Below are positions 44,954 through 53,456 of a DNA stretch of 64,000 bases, one piece after another; position 1 is the first letter of the stretch; every line of letters starts with the position of its first letter. Position numbers and translations under genes: made by a program. The stretch covers positions 2,531,288 through 2,595,287 of the forward strand of contig NZ_CP104850.1 of NCBI RefSeq assembly GCF_028864635.1. The letters are read 5' to 3'. The stretch comes from Cloacibacterium sp. TD35. Its GTDB lineage: Bacteria; Bacteroidota; Bacteroidia; Flavobacteriales; Weeksellaceae. The notes below the pieces were generated by a model that searched no databases, was not told the DNA's origin, and saw nothing but the letters and a program-made list of their open reading frames with translations.

Positions 44954-45076
44954 TTAGTTAACCTCTAAGAGAGGAAGAATACCAAAGGATAGCCTCCCTC
45001 TGCAAAGTGGTCTGGATTTAATATGAATGATGAAATGTCCCGTGAAAGCTAAAAAGCCGCAATGGTGCGCTGCCAT
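44954..45076 (-). CDS. Possible 40-aa leader ORF upstream of the TlpA gene
   Basis: The minus strand reads MAAHHCGFLAFTGHFIIHIK then SRPLCRGRLSFGILPLLEVN and stops. The ATG lies in a small hairpin (CAATGG/CCATTG). A second frame over the same bases reads NPDHFAEGGYPLVFFLS before a stop. It could be a regulatory leader peptide of the TlpA-SusC-SusD transcript or a chance frame. No family is recognised. Confidence 0.3.
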   Translation of the reverse strand: MAAHHCGFLAFTGHFIIHIKSRPLCRGRLSFGILPLLEVN

Positions 45077-45121
45077 TGTATCCGTCAATTTGATACTGTA
45101 TTTTGAAAAGCAGCTTAGAAA

Positions 45122-45172
45122 AATGTAGATGATGCGGACGGCATAAAAGAAAACGGCATGGGACTCTACATT
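45122..45172 (-). terminator. Hairpin with T-run at the end of the structured leader
   Basis: On the minus strand AATGTAGA (45172-45165) pairs with TCTACATT (45129-45122) around a 35-nt loop and runs into TTTTTC. It could be an attenuator of the TlpA-SusC-SusD operon, since it lies between the promoter and the first gene. The long loop makes this uncertain. Confidence 0.45.
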
Positions 45173-45175
45173 ATC

Positions 45176-45283
45176 CGATTCGGGGTACTGGTATACCTTA
45201 CATGCAGATAAGAGAGCCCACGCCTAGGTCGTGAGCTTTTTACTTATCCTCTCGCATGTTAAAAATTACCAGTTTTCGAATCG
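45176..45283 (-). ncRNA. Candidate structured leader RNA upstream of the TlpA-SusC-SusD operon
   Basis: Five nested stems line up in one long hairpin: CGATTCG/CGAATCG (45176-45182 with 45277-45283), ACTGGTA/TACCAGT (45187-45193 with 45267-45273), ACATGC/GCATGT (45200-45205 with 45254-45259), GATAAG/CTTATC (45207-45212 with 45243-45248) and an 8-bp tip stem (45215-45222 with 45230-45237) around a 7-nt loop. In all 34 bp pair, with small internal loops. The tip has a G-U pair on the minus strand but a C-A mismatch on the plus strand, which indicates minus-strand transcription. A promoter lies just upstream (45325-45357). A riboswitch or other cis-acting RNA is the most likely role; it is not a class I know. 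Confidence 0.65.
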
Positions 45284-45324
45284 AGATTCTAAGCAATAGC
45301 TTCTAATATTTCGTTGAAGTATCG

Positions 45325-45357
45325 CAAAGTTACATTTTATATAACTTATTTGACAAA
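45325..45357 (-). promoter_or_regulatory. Promoter of the leader RNA/TlpA-SusC-SusD operon
   Basis: On the minus strand TTTG (45357-45354), a 21-bp spacer and TAACTTTG (45332-45325) match the Bacteroidota TTTG-N19-21-TAnnTTTG promoter. A second possible pair (TTTG at 45386-45383, TATATTTG at 45361-45354) overlaps it, also with 21 bp between the boxes. Transcripts would start some 30 nt before the structured element. Confidence 0.75.
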
Positions 45358-45417
45358 TATAATAAAATTTTCCAACCTGTGACAAATATGTCAATGAAAT
45401 CTTTGACAAATATGTCA
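45351..45417. promoter_or_regulatory. Repeated operator palindromes between the XRE gene and the leader promoter
   Basis: TGACAAATATGTCA occurs at 45380-45393 and 45404-45417 (24-bp spacing), with a half-site TGACAAATAT at 45351-45360 that overlaps the -33 box of the divergent promoter. The last copy ends 10 bp before the XRE gene. This is the expected layout for an autoregulating repressor controlling both directions. Confidence 0.75.
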
Positions 45418-45427
45418 CTTTTATTTA

Positions 45428-45712
45428 ATGAAATACATTGAAGACAAATATTTTATTGCATTAGCTAATCATATACAAGAAATACTTAAAGATAAAAATA
45501 TTGATATAGCTGATTTAGCAGCTGCAGCTAATCTAGATAGAAGACAGATATATAGATTGTTAAATAAAGAGAATATCCCAAAATTATCAACATTAATACG
45601 TATATCTTTAGCTGCAGGAATTGAACCACAAGAACTTTTCGCTTTAAAATTTGACTTTGAAAATTATATGAGCGAAAATAATATACTCAAGGTTTCCAAA
45701 AAGAAAAAATAA
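45428..45712 (+). CDS. XRE-family HTH transcriptional regulator
   Basis: A 94-aa protein with one Cro/C1-type HTH domain (about 10-65: NIDIADLAAAANLDRRQIYR, LLNKENIPKLSTLIRISLAA, GIEPQELF). It ends in a Lys-rich tail. It is divergent from the TlpA-SusC-SusD leader and preceded by palindromic operators, so it probably represses itself and that promoter. A terminator overlaps its stop codon. Confidence 0.88.
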   Translation: MKYIEDKYFIALANHIQEILKDKNIDIADLAAAANLDRRQIYRLLNKENIPKLSTLIRISLAAGIEPQELFALKFDFENYMSENNILKVSKKKK

Positions 45713-45736
45713 TCCCAAAGAGAGTTGGGACTTTTT
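45713..45736 (+). terminator. Terminator of the XRE gene
   Basis: TCCCAA (45713-45718) pairs with TTGGGA (45725-45730) followed by CTTTTT. Short but well placed directly after the stop. Confidence 0.65.
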
Positions 45737-45812
45737 GTTTGTAAACACTTGAAATAATTATTTTAAAAGAAATTAGATTTGTACAACAACGACCAATATT
45801 AGCTACTGTTTT

Positions 45813-46958
45813 TTATTTATAGCGATTATCAACTTTTTTTTCGCTTGTTTTCCGAAATGGGAAATCATCAGTTAATAGTTTTTCTAATTCTTCATCAAAA
45901 CTCCAAACTTCATCTGCATACTGCCAAAAAAATTCATAATGTTCAGTCTTATCTTTATATACAACAACTCCAACGCATTTTGTAGCTTTCATGTTATATT
46001 TATGAGCCATTGTAAAATTATGTAATGCCGTCATTGCATGTTGTGATTTACTTGAATGTAACGGAATAAATACAAAAGCACAATCTGTCCTTTTTGTATA
46101 AATGCGATAAGGAATTATTACTTCAAAATTTTCACATTTTTCAATTGATAGTGATATTCTTTTTTTAAATTCGGTTAATTCAGTTCTGTTCAATTTTGCT
46201 ATTTCTTTAATTATTGGATAATACTCAGTTTGGTGAGAAATCAATTTTATACTTTTATTAAAATTTTCAATAATTAGTGAAACATCAAATTCCGATTTCC
46301 TCTCATATTGATCTGTCAAATTCGATATATATTCTGAATTAAAATGATCTGCATTTGGTGTTTCAAAAAAATGTCCCAAAAGATATTGTTCGGGTAAATT
46401 ATTAATCATTTTTTCGTTGTAATAATAAAAATCTTCCCTAAAATCTAAATATTCGAGTATTTCGACAGGAGTTATTAAATATTTGCAAATCCAATAATAA
46501 TCTTCTGAATGAAAGAGATGAATTAAACCAATCTCAGTGCTATTATAAAACTTGAGTCTTCTTAAATCTTCTGGAAAATCATCATTTGGATGAAAAATTA
46601 TTATTTTTTTTATATCAGAATTTTCACGAGCTTCTTTTATATTAAGTTTGTGCCCCTTTTCATTTTCAACTATTATTTCAGAAAATTCATCAAAATATTT
46701 TAAAGTATTTTTGATTTGTTTGACTGCTTTATTTTTAACCTTATTTTTATACCAAGACTCATTATTAATTGAGTTTTTTTCCATTTCCTTTATTTGATAA
46801 ATAAATAAAATATCATCTAACCAGACAATATTATCAGCTAATTCTAATTCTTTATTTGTTATGGCATCTTTAAAATCATTATTGCTAAATGAAAATTCTT
46901 TAAAAAAAACATTTGAGTTTATTTCAGAAATTATATTTTCGGAATTAGTTTTAGGCAT
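45813..46958 (-). CDS. Unassigned protein with possible PD-(D/E)XK nuclease core
   Basis: A 381-aa cytoplasmic protein I cannot assign to a named family. Residues 37-60 (ELELADNIVWLDDILFIYQI then KEME) have the Asp...Gln-x-Lys pattern (Asp42, Gln55, Lys57) of PD-(D/E)XK-type nucleases. A Lys-rich helix follows (NKVKNKAVKQIKNTLKYFDE). The C-terminal half is mixed alpha/beta with VIIPYRIYTKRTDCAFVFIP. It is a single-gene unit beside Septu-like and Hachiman-like genes and carries the same type of promoter/leader repeat as the Hachiman-like operon. A stand-alone defence nuclease is therefore a reasonable hypothesis. Confidence 0.55.
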   Translation of the reverse strand: MPKTNSENIISEINSNVFFKEFSFSNNDFKDAITNKELELADNIVWLDDILFIYQIKEMEKNSINNESWYKNKVKNKAVKQIKNTLKYFDEFSEIIVENEKGHKLNIKEARENSDIKKIIIFHPNDDFPEDLRRLKFYNSTEIGLIHLFHSEDYYWICKYLITPVEILEYLDFREDFYYYNEKMINNLPEQYLLGHFFETPNADHFNSEYISNLTDQYERKSEFDVSLIIENFNKSIKLISHQTEYYPIIKEIAKLNRTELTEFKKRISLSIEKCENFEVIIPYRIYTKRTDCAFVFIPLHSSKSQHAMTALHNFTMAHKYNMKATKCVGVVVYKDKTEHYEFFWQYADEVWSFDEELEKLLTDDFPFRKTSEKKVDNRYK

Positions 46959-47060
46959 AATCTTGTATAAAATTAACGTTAAATCAAATATTTATGCAAT
47001 ATGAAACTAAATTATTGATTACTTAAAAACTATTCATTTTAAACAATTAAAAGTAATTAA

Positions 47061-47105
47061 TTGGCTATCATTTGAGTTTTTGTTTATAAGTTTTTATCAA
47101 ATTTA
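47061..47105 (-). promoter_or_regulatory. Promoter/leader repeat, copy 1
   Basis: On the minus strand TAAATTTG (47105-47098, TAnnTTTG type) is followed by AAACTTATAAACAAAAACTC, which resembles the leaders at 53002-53060 and 54097-54155. The AT-rich stretch upstream (ATTTCAT, then a T-run) is also shared with the 53-kb copy. It drives the gene starting at 46958. Further upstream, 47106-47378 contains nothing recognisable. Confidence 0.55.
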
Positions 47106-47378
47106 AATAAAAAAATAATATGAAATTAGAGGAACCATTTTTTAAATGAGGATTTGGGAGGTTAGTTTTCTGAACTAGTTAGAGGACCGTCAGCTTATGG
47201 AAAGCCATCTTATAGAGCCCTCTTCCTCCTCCCCCTATCAAAGGAGGAAAAAATTAGAATAAAAACTTCGAATTCTGAAGAATTCCAAGGGTGAGAAGTT
47301 GAAATTTATGTTTTTTTGAAGATTATTTTAGAAATATGAAAGTTGTTTGAAAAGTTACTAGTGTTTATGAGATCCTTT

Positions 47379-48230
47379 TCAAAGAAAGTAATCACTTCCA
47401 TTACAACCTTGTAAGAACCAAGAATTTTCCTTTAGGCATGCATACATTATTGTTTGCCAATCAAGTACACCTACACTATTTAAACAACTATTATAAGTAT
47501 CTTCAATTTGCTCTATTAATTGTATATTATCCCTATTTAATAGTTGTTTAAAATAAAATTGTCTAGTTCGCAATTCTCGGTTTGCTTCATTAGAAAATAG
47601 CTCGTTAATATTATATGTTTTAAAATGATTTACAGAACGGTTAAATTTATTATCATTCCAATGTGGTAATCTTTCTACTCTAAATTGAAAACTTAAAGGT
47701 TCTGTACACATCAATTCAGCTTTAATCCATGATTCATTTTCAATATTATCAAAGTAAGGGTGATAAGTTTGGGTATCATTATCTATTGGGTAGCTTATCT
47801 TTTTATCTGTATTGCAATCTCTACAACAAGGAACTAAATTACTAGGAACCACAGATAAATAAGGATACTCACTTTTTGGTAAAAAATGATCAACTGTCTT
47901 CACATTTTTTATTGTGCAATAAGGACAAATATTATTTGGGGCTGAAAGTAAAAGTGTATCATAAAATTTTCTAGCATTTTCTTTATTAAGCATTCTATAT
48001 TTGTAGTATCTTATAAGGTCTCCTTTAGATAATGTAATAATATTTGGAATACCTCTTGGCATCTCAAATAGTGTATTATCTTGTACTTTTGAAATATATT
48101 GACCTTCAAGAAAAACTAGACTTGCTCTATTTGCAGTTATTTGGCCTTGAACATTACTTTGCGGATTATCACTAAAAAAAATATCTAGAATATCATTAAT
48201 ATTTTCTAGAGGCCTATTTATACTTTTCAT
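47379..48230 (-). CDS. HNH endonuclease, PtuB-like (Septu-type defence)
   Basis: A 283-aa HNH nuclease. Zinc-finger Cys pairs ICPYC (Cys102, Cys105) and CCRDCN (Cys136, Cys139) bracket the catalytic TVDHFLPKSEYPYLSVVPSN (His115, Asn131). The core CPYC...DHFLPK...NLVPCC matches the PtuB nuclease type of Septu systems and of ATPase/HNH pairs in retrons. Its start overlaps the end of the upstream AAA ATPase gene by 17 bp, a fixed pair. Known PtuB acts as the nuclease effector; the target here is unknown. Confidence 0.85.
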   Translation of the reverse strand: MKSINRPLENINDILDIFFSDNPQSNVQGQITANRASLVFLEGQYISKVQDNTLFEMPRGIPNIITLSKGDLIRYYKYRMLNKENARKFYDTLLLSAPNNICPYCTIKNVKTVDHFLPKSEYPYLSVVPSNLVPCCRDCNTDKKISYPIDNDTQTYHPYFDNIENESWIKAELMCTEPLSFQFRVERLPHWNDNKFNRSVNHFKTYNINELFSNEANRELRTRQFYFKQLLNRDNIQLIEQIEDTYNSCLNSVGVLDWQTIMYACLKENSWFLQGCNGSDYFL

Positions 48231-49722
48231 TTATTTGTTTGTCAAAAAAAAGACTTCTTAAAATAGATTTCCCTTCTATCCCTAATTTACCATTAATACT
48301 ACTCAAAGCTGATTCATAAGTAAAATTATCTTTCACAATTTCCTTAAGTAATTTATAAAACCCAGACTCTGTTACCTCTAATCCGAAGATTTCATTTGTT
48401 AATATCCCGATATTTTCACCAAACGTCTCCAGATTTGGCTTTTCAAATTTTGAAATATATCCCATCCGAGAAAGTTTGTATACGCATGAACTGGGTACCT
48501 CTTGCAATACAATAGGAGAATGACTTGTCATAATACATACTGCATTTCTATTTATAAGTAATTTTGAAATTGCTCTTATAAATGATGATAATAGCGGTGG
48601 GTGTAAATGAGTCTCAGGCTCATCAAAAAATATTAAGCTCTTCTCTTGAAGTAATTCTACAAGTTTAGTTATTGTTAGCAGTATAATTTTATGTCCTGAA
48701 CTTAATTTTTTAAATTTTTGCTCTAATTTTTCCTTACTATTAGCATTATATGATTTCTCAATATATTCTATAAAATTTTCACTTTTGAAGAGAGAGTCAC
48801 TTTCAAGTTCCCTAATTATAGTTTTCCATCTTCCAAATTTTTGAGAGCTTATTATAAGTCCAATGCTTGACGTGAAGTCATCAGCAAAATCATTCAATGT
48901 ATTGTCACTTTTTGAATTATTATTTTTAAGTCCTATATAATGATATTTTATATTTGGATTTTCATTTTTTTGATGGAAACCATATTCGTCAAATGCACTG
49001 AATGTCACACAAATTAAATTAGAGAAGGTATCATTTTCATACTGCGTATTGAATATAAATTCACCAACACTATTATGCTTATTTAAGACACTATCAATCA
49101 TTCCATTTAATAAATAAGACTTCCCCACACCATTACTTCCTATTATCACTTGAATATTTGATGGTGGATATTCATTAGCAAAAACACTGAATTTTATTTT
49201 ATTTTCTTTCTCATTTGATAGTAAATATTCAAAACTATAATTAGTAAGTCTTGCTCCACCATGAGCAATTCTGTTAAATTGGTTTATTACAGTCTTATAA
49301 GAAATATCACGCAGTAATGAATATTTGGTTACTTCTTCATCAATAACTTCATTTAATAAGCTTGTATCAAAAGCAACATCATTTAAACCTTTGAGTACAA
49401 AGTCTCTTACTTCATCAGATATTCCCCCAAGAGTTTCATAATATGAATCTTCTGTACCAAGAGAAAAAAAAATATCATCAAGTTTTTCAAAAACATCACC
49501 AATTTTTAATAATTTTTCATCTGGACCTTCTTTCTGCCCCCTATGAGCTATTCTTACTGCACCAATTTCACAATCAATTCCTTCTGAATTAACATAATTT
49601 ATTCCAAATAATGTATAGTATGAAAAATCATTCCAATTATCCCAAATTAGTAAAATGGTATTTTTAGTTTCCGGAGGAAAATCTCCAAATTTATTTGTAA
49701 CTAGAAATTTGTAATCAATCAT
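48214..49722 (-). CDS. AAA/ABC-type ATPase, PtuA-like (Septu-type defence)
   Basis: A 502-aa ATPase of the ABC/SMC-like class. Walker A is IIGSNGVGKSYLL (Lys ~201), the signature loop is KLSSGHKIILLTI, Walker B is SLIFFDEPETHLHPPLL (Asp ~367), and SHSPIVLQEVPSSCVYKLSR follows as in OLD/PtuA-type ATPases. A ~190-residue N-terminal extension (MIDYKFLVTNKFGDFPPETK) precedes the ATPase and is not found in classical PtuA as I know it, so this may be a variant. In Septu it senses infection and controls the HNH partner. Confidence 0.85.
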   Translation of the reverse strand: MIDYKFLVTNKFGDFPPETKNTILLIWDNWNDFSYYTLFGINYVNSEGIDCEIGAVRIAHRGQKEGPDEKLLKIGDVFEKLDDIFFSLGTEDSYYETLGGISDEVRDFVLKGLNDVAFDTSLLNEVIDEEVTKYSLLRDISYKTVINQFNRIAHGGARLTNYSFEYLLSNEKENKIKFSVFANEYPPSNIQVIIGSNGVGKSYLLNGMIDSVLNKHNSVGEFIFNTQYENDTFSNLICVTFSAFDEYGFHQKNENPNIKYHYIGLKNNNSKSDNTLNDFADDFTSSIGLIISSQKFGRWKTIIRELESDSLFKSENFIEYIEKSYNANSKEKLEQKFKKLSSGHKIILLTITKLVELLQEKSLIFFDEPETHLHPPLLSSFIRAISKLLINRNAVCIMTSHSPIVLQEVPSSCVYKLSRMGYISKFEKPNLETFGENIGILTNEIFGLEVTESGFYKLLKEIVKDNFTYESALSSINGKLGIEGKSILRSLFFDKQINEKYK

Positions 49723-49928
49723 TTATTATAAATTTTCACTTTTCTAATTTATTGCACCTTTCTATCAATTATTTAAGCTAATTTTTGGGTGGTTGTTAAC
49801 ATTACTTTCAATTTCGTCCTAACTTTATTATAAAGCATTTACTAAATTAAGAAAAAAAGAAATATAAATGGATTATGTGTATTAGAATTACTAAATTTAC
49901 TACTTAAGCTCTTTTACTCAAATCTTAG

Positions 49929-52238
49929 TTATGAAAAATTTATATAACGTTTTATAGCGCTTAATTGGTTTTCTTTTAATTCATAAATTGATTTTTTTAC
50001 AACAATTTCTTCTTCTGAAATGAACAAAATATATTCATCTAAGACTTCAATATCTTCAAATGTTAAACCATATCTAAGCATCAGAATATGTCTTTCATTT
50101 TCGGTTCCATATTTAATAAATTTTGAAAGTTTAATGGCTCTTAGATCATTGGTTTTCTCATAGTATTTGATTAGGCTAGCATAAAAAACATCAATAAGTT
50201 TAAACCCTATCAATTTATCAATAAAATCATAAGTATCACTAATAATGAAGTCATAATCTACATTTTTAGCTAGAACACCATTTAATGCATTATAAGGGTT
50301 TAAATTCTTATTTGGTATTTCAGAATACTCAGTATAAAATTTAGCTTGAAGATTATTTAATAAATCTGGAAAGCTTTTATTTGCTCTTCTGTAATTTGAA
50401 TGACTAGCATAACTGTATCTATACCAACAAATATTTTTAAAAGTTTTACCATGCACTTTCCAAAGAATAATTTTTATGGCAGTATTGAAGACATTTTGTT
50501 CCCCATGATTCAAATCTCTACCTAGGTACTTTGAATAAATTTTCTCAAAGTTTTCGTATAAGTCTAACTTTTCGTTTTCATCTTCATTTAAAGTCTCAAG
50601 TGAAATAATTTTATCATTTTCAAATATGATATTTAATAGGTTATGAATTATTCCAAAAACTTCATCAGTACTTAGCTTTGAAACCTGATTTTCTGTAAGA
50701 TTTAATTCATCGTCAAATGAGTCATTTAGTATTGCATTTTTAAAATCATTATATTCTTCATCTTTTTCTTCTTCATCAATTTCCAATAATGATTTTTCTG
50801 ATAATTTTTCATCTTTTACCATTATTTTTCTAAAATTACTCATGTTTTTGACTACTATAAATCCATAATCGAATTTATACTCTGCAGTAGAACGACCTGC
50901 TCTGCCAATTAAATTTTTAACTGATAATGGTTTTGTACCATCAAGCCTATTCAGATATACTAAATCAAAAGGCATATTAACACCTTGCTCTAATGTTGAT
51001 GTTGCAAAGCAAATTTTACAGTATCCTTTATTGGTATACTTTTCAAGTATACTTCTGATTTTTAAAGGAAGAGAGCCATGATGTATAACTATCCCTTTTT
51101 TTAGATAACTAATTAATTTAGAATAGTAATCCTTATTTTTATCTGTACTTCCGCCAGTATATTCAATTAGTTCATTCAAATATTCGTAAATTTCTTCCTC
51201 CTGATAATTAGTACAAAGATTTATATATTCTTGAAAATCTTCAAAAACCTTGTTATTTTTTATTGACGCTTTTGAAACATAAAAAAGTACAGAACCATTA
51301 TTTTTTAATACATTTTTTATTGGATCAAAACTAGAATTTATTTTAATATTTCCCATTAAACCTTTATCAATACCAAAATGATAAAAATTTGAATCTGATT
51401 TGTCATGATGAAAAAAGACTTGACCTACATTTTTTTGGCTAAACTGTTTATAATTTTTTTCATCAAACTCAAAATGATTTTTTATTAATTGAGCATCTGG
51501 ATTTTTAACAAATGGATGAGCAAAAACAAAAGTTGCTTCAGGATAATTTTTGTAACACCTTCTAACAATTCCATCGAATAAAATCCCTCTTGTAGATTCT
51601 TCATTAGATAATTGTGCTTCATCAAATAAAAAAAGATCAATTTGAAATTGTTCTTTTAGTTTGAAGAGCTCTCTACATCTTTCAGGTGTGACTATAAATA
51701 CATTTCTTGTGGCTTTTTTTGTGTTGATTTTGTCAATAAATGGTAAAATATTAATGGATGTATCTTCAATTGCGATTTCTAGTTTCAAGAGATATTCATT
51801 TATTAATGCTCTTGACGGGACAATTATCACAACATCATTTTGAGACTCTTTGATTTTTTTAAGAAAAACAAAAGACTTTCCAGTACTAGTAGGAGCAGAA
51901 AAACTATAACATTTTTTATTTTCAATTTTGTGTAATATTTGAGATTGAACAGGGGTGTAATATTCATTGAAAACATCCTTTATATATTTTCTGTATTGTC
52001 CAAATATTAGTTCTTCTAAGGTAGTTGATTTGAAATTTTTTTTGTAAAAAATACCCATAAAGTTTAACACCTTATCTAGATTTTCATCAAAAAATTCTTT
52101 GTTATAGATACTGATATATGTCAATATTTCTAAATCAGAAATTTCTATTGGACCTTTTCTATATATATTATTTATCGCATAGGAAAAAATCTCGGGTATA
52201 TTTTCATTATTAATAATTTTAGAAATTAAATTTTTCAT
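49929..52238 (-). CDS. SF2 DEAD/DEAH-type helicase, HamB/AbpB-like
   Basis: A 769-aa superfamily-2 helicase. It shows motif I SFSAPTSTGKSF (Lys121), DLFLFDEAQLSNE (Asp206-Glu207), CFATSTLEQGVNMPFDLVYL (motif V) and SVKNLIGRAGRSTAEYKFDY (motif VI). An N-terminal helical region (1-100) and a ~250-aa C-terminal helical region complete it. It overlaps the preceding nuclease-like gene by four bases. This nuclease-then-helicase pair is the arrangement of the Hachiman and AbpAB anti-phage systems. Confidence 0.85.
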   Translation of the reverse strand: MKNLISKIINNENIPEIFSYAINNIYRKGPIEISDLEILTYISIYNKEFFDENLDKVLNFMGIFYKKNFKSTTLEELIFGQYRKYIKDVFNEYYTPVQSQILHKIENKKCYSFSAPTSTGKSFVFLKKIKESQNDVVIIVPSRALINEYLLKLEIAIEDTSINILPFIDKINTKKATRNVFIVTPERCRELFKLKEQFQIDLFLFDEAQLSNEESTRGILFDGIVRRCYKNYPEATFVFAHPFVKNPDAQLIKNHFEFDEKNYKQFSQKNVGQVFFHHDKSDSNFYHFGIDKGLMGNIKINSSFDPIKNVLKNNGSVLFYVSKASIKNNKVFEDFQEYINLCTNYQEEEIYEYLNELIEYTGGSTDKNKDYYSKLISYLKKGIVIHHGSLPLKIRSILEKYTNKGYCKICFATSTLEQGVNMPFDLVYLNRLDGTKPLSVKNLIGRAGRSTAEYKFDYGFIVVKNMSNFRKIMVKDEKLSEKSLLEIDEEEKDEEYNDFKNAILNDSFDDELNLTENQVSKLSTDEVFGIIHNLLNIIFENDKIISLETLNEDENEKLDLYENFEKIYSKYLGRDLNHGEQNVFNTAIKIILWKVHGKTFKNICWYRYSYASHSNYRRANKSFPDLLNNLQAKFYTEYSEIPNKNLNPYNALNGVLAKNVDYDFIISDTYDFIDKLIGFKLIDVFYASLIKYYEKTNDLRAIKLSKFIKYGTENERHILMLRYGLTFEDIEVLDEYILFISEEEIVVKKSIYELKENQLSAIKRYINFS

Positions 52239-52918
52239 ATATTAACAGCTATTAGTATGACTTCTTTAAATTTAATTAGCTCTTTATAATATTGGTTTAG
52301 TTTTATGATTTTTATGAAATTTTCAGTTGTTGTTGTTTTTGCAGAAAATGCTACAATAAAACCAATTTCATCTTTTTTGCAATTAGACAAGGAATCTTTA
52401 CAGAAAAAATCTTTAATATCGGCAATCTCTGTGATATGTTGTTTTTGTATATAAAAATTATATGATTGTTTTAATGCGCTCAGATGTCCACTTTGCTTAG
52501 CTATATATTTAGCTTCTCCAAAAAGAATATTTTTATTAGAATTTACAGTGTAAAAATCAAATCCAGGATTACCTACTGCTTGTTTTTTGAATAAATCTGC
52601 AATTGGAATATCTAGATAAGAATATGTATCAACCACAGAATTTCGTGCTAACTCTGAAACAACATATTCGCCAGAGTTTCTTGTTATGGTTGAGTCATTT
52701 TGTTTGATAATATTAGTAGCTATATGTTTAATACTCTGTTCACATCTCAATTTATAACTATAAGTTAGATAATCTTCATCAAATTTACTCAACCAACTCA
52801 AATCCATTAACGAATCAAGAACATTTTTCAACGTTAGTTTTATATCTATTGGATTGATTCTCAGAAATTTCACATGAGGTTCTATTGTATAATCATCAAT
52901 GATTGAGTATCCTTTCAT
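52235..52918 (-). CDS. HamA/AbpA-like nuclease-domain protein
   Basis: A 227-aa protein with a PD-(D/E)XK-like core. GEYVVSELARNSVVDTYSYL (Glu84, Glu89) is followed by GNPGFDFYTVNSNKNILFGE and AKY, giving Asp121, Glu135 and Lys137 as the likely catalytic set. This matches the DUF1837-type partner of Hachiman-like helicases. In those systems the nuclease is released onto DNA when the helicase meets certain DNA ends or damage. Four-base overlap (ATGA) with the helicase gene; promoter/leader repeat at 53002-53060 upstream. Confidence 0.8.
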   Translation of the reverse strand: MKGYSIIDDYTIEPHVKFLRINPIDIKLTLKNVLDSLMDLSWLSKFDEDYLTYSYKLRCEQSIKHIATNIIKQNDSTITRNSGEYVVSELARNSVVDTYSYLDIPIADLFKKQAVGNPGFDFYTVNSNKNILFGEAKYIAKQSGHLSALKQSYNFYIQKQHITEIADIKDFFCKDSLSNCKKDEIGFIVAFSAKTTTTENFIKIIKLNQYYKELIKFKEVILIAVNI

Positions 52919-53001
52919 TATTTAATTTGTTTAAAGAAACTTCTTACTACTAGCACTGAATAAACAACGATTAATTATAAAAACTAATTCAGTTGTATGT
53001 T

Positions 53002-53060
53002 ATTGTAGGTATTGTTTCGGATATTGATTTTCAGTTTATTAGTTTAAAACAAATTTAAAT
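53002..53060 (-). promoter_or_regulatory. Promoter/leader repeat, copy 2 (Hachiman-like operon)
   Basis: A ~59-bp direct repeat of 54097-54155; most positions are identical, including GTTTCGGATATTGA and TTAGTTTAAAACAAAT on the plus strand. On the minus strand it begins with a TAAATTTG -7 element (53057-53050) and leads to the HamA-like ATG about 130 bp away. The 53061-53349 stretch between this and the terminator has no recognisable gene. Confidence 0.6.
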
Positions 53061-53362
53061 AAAAAAATGAAATAAAAATTAGGTAATGGCGTAAAATTTA
53101 AAATGAAACTTCGGCTGTACTAATCCATAAATTCTTGACAGGATCTACCAAAAGGAGTGATAATGGATTTAGAGTTAAAGGAAATAGTTATTGCGAGATG
53201 AACTGATAAAGATTCATCCTTGTATTGACTATGGCGAATAAATTCATCATGATTTTTTTTATAACATTAGAACTAAAAGCCACTAATTATTGACCATTCA
53301 AATAAACTTTGAGAGTAAAAAAGTAGTATATTAGATTATTGAGATCGCGAAAAAAAACAATA

Positions 53363-53391
53363 AACCTCTTTAAAATTACTTTAAAGAGGTT
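53363..53391 (-). terminator. Terminator of the small membrane gene pair
   Basis: AACCTCTTTAAA (53363-53374) pairs perfectly with TTTAAAGAGGTT (53380-53391) around ATTAC. On the minus strand a long T-run follows. It ends the DUF2752/DUF4190-like operon. Confidence 0.85.
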
Positions 53392-53456
53392 ATTTATGAA
53401 AATTATTTTAAAAAAAATGATTTCATAATAATTTGCAAAGTCATTATTCGGCGAAA

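Noticed and set aside
47106..47378. GC-richer stretch with CCTCTTCCTCCTCCCCC as a possible gene remnant
   Set aside because: No frame of useful length in any direction and no recognisable protein fragment; left as non-coding.
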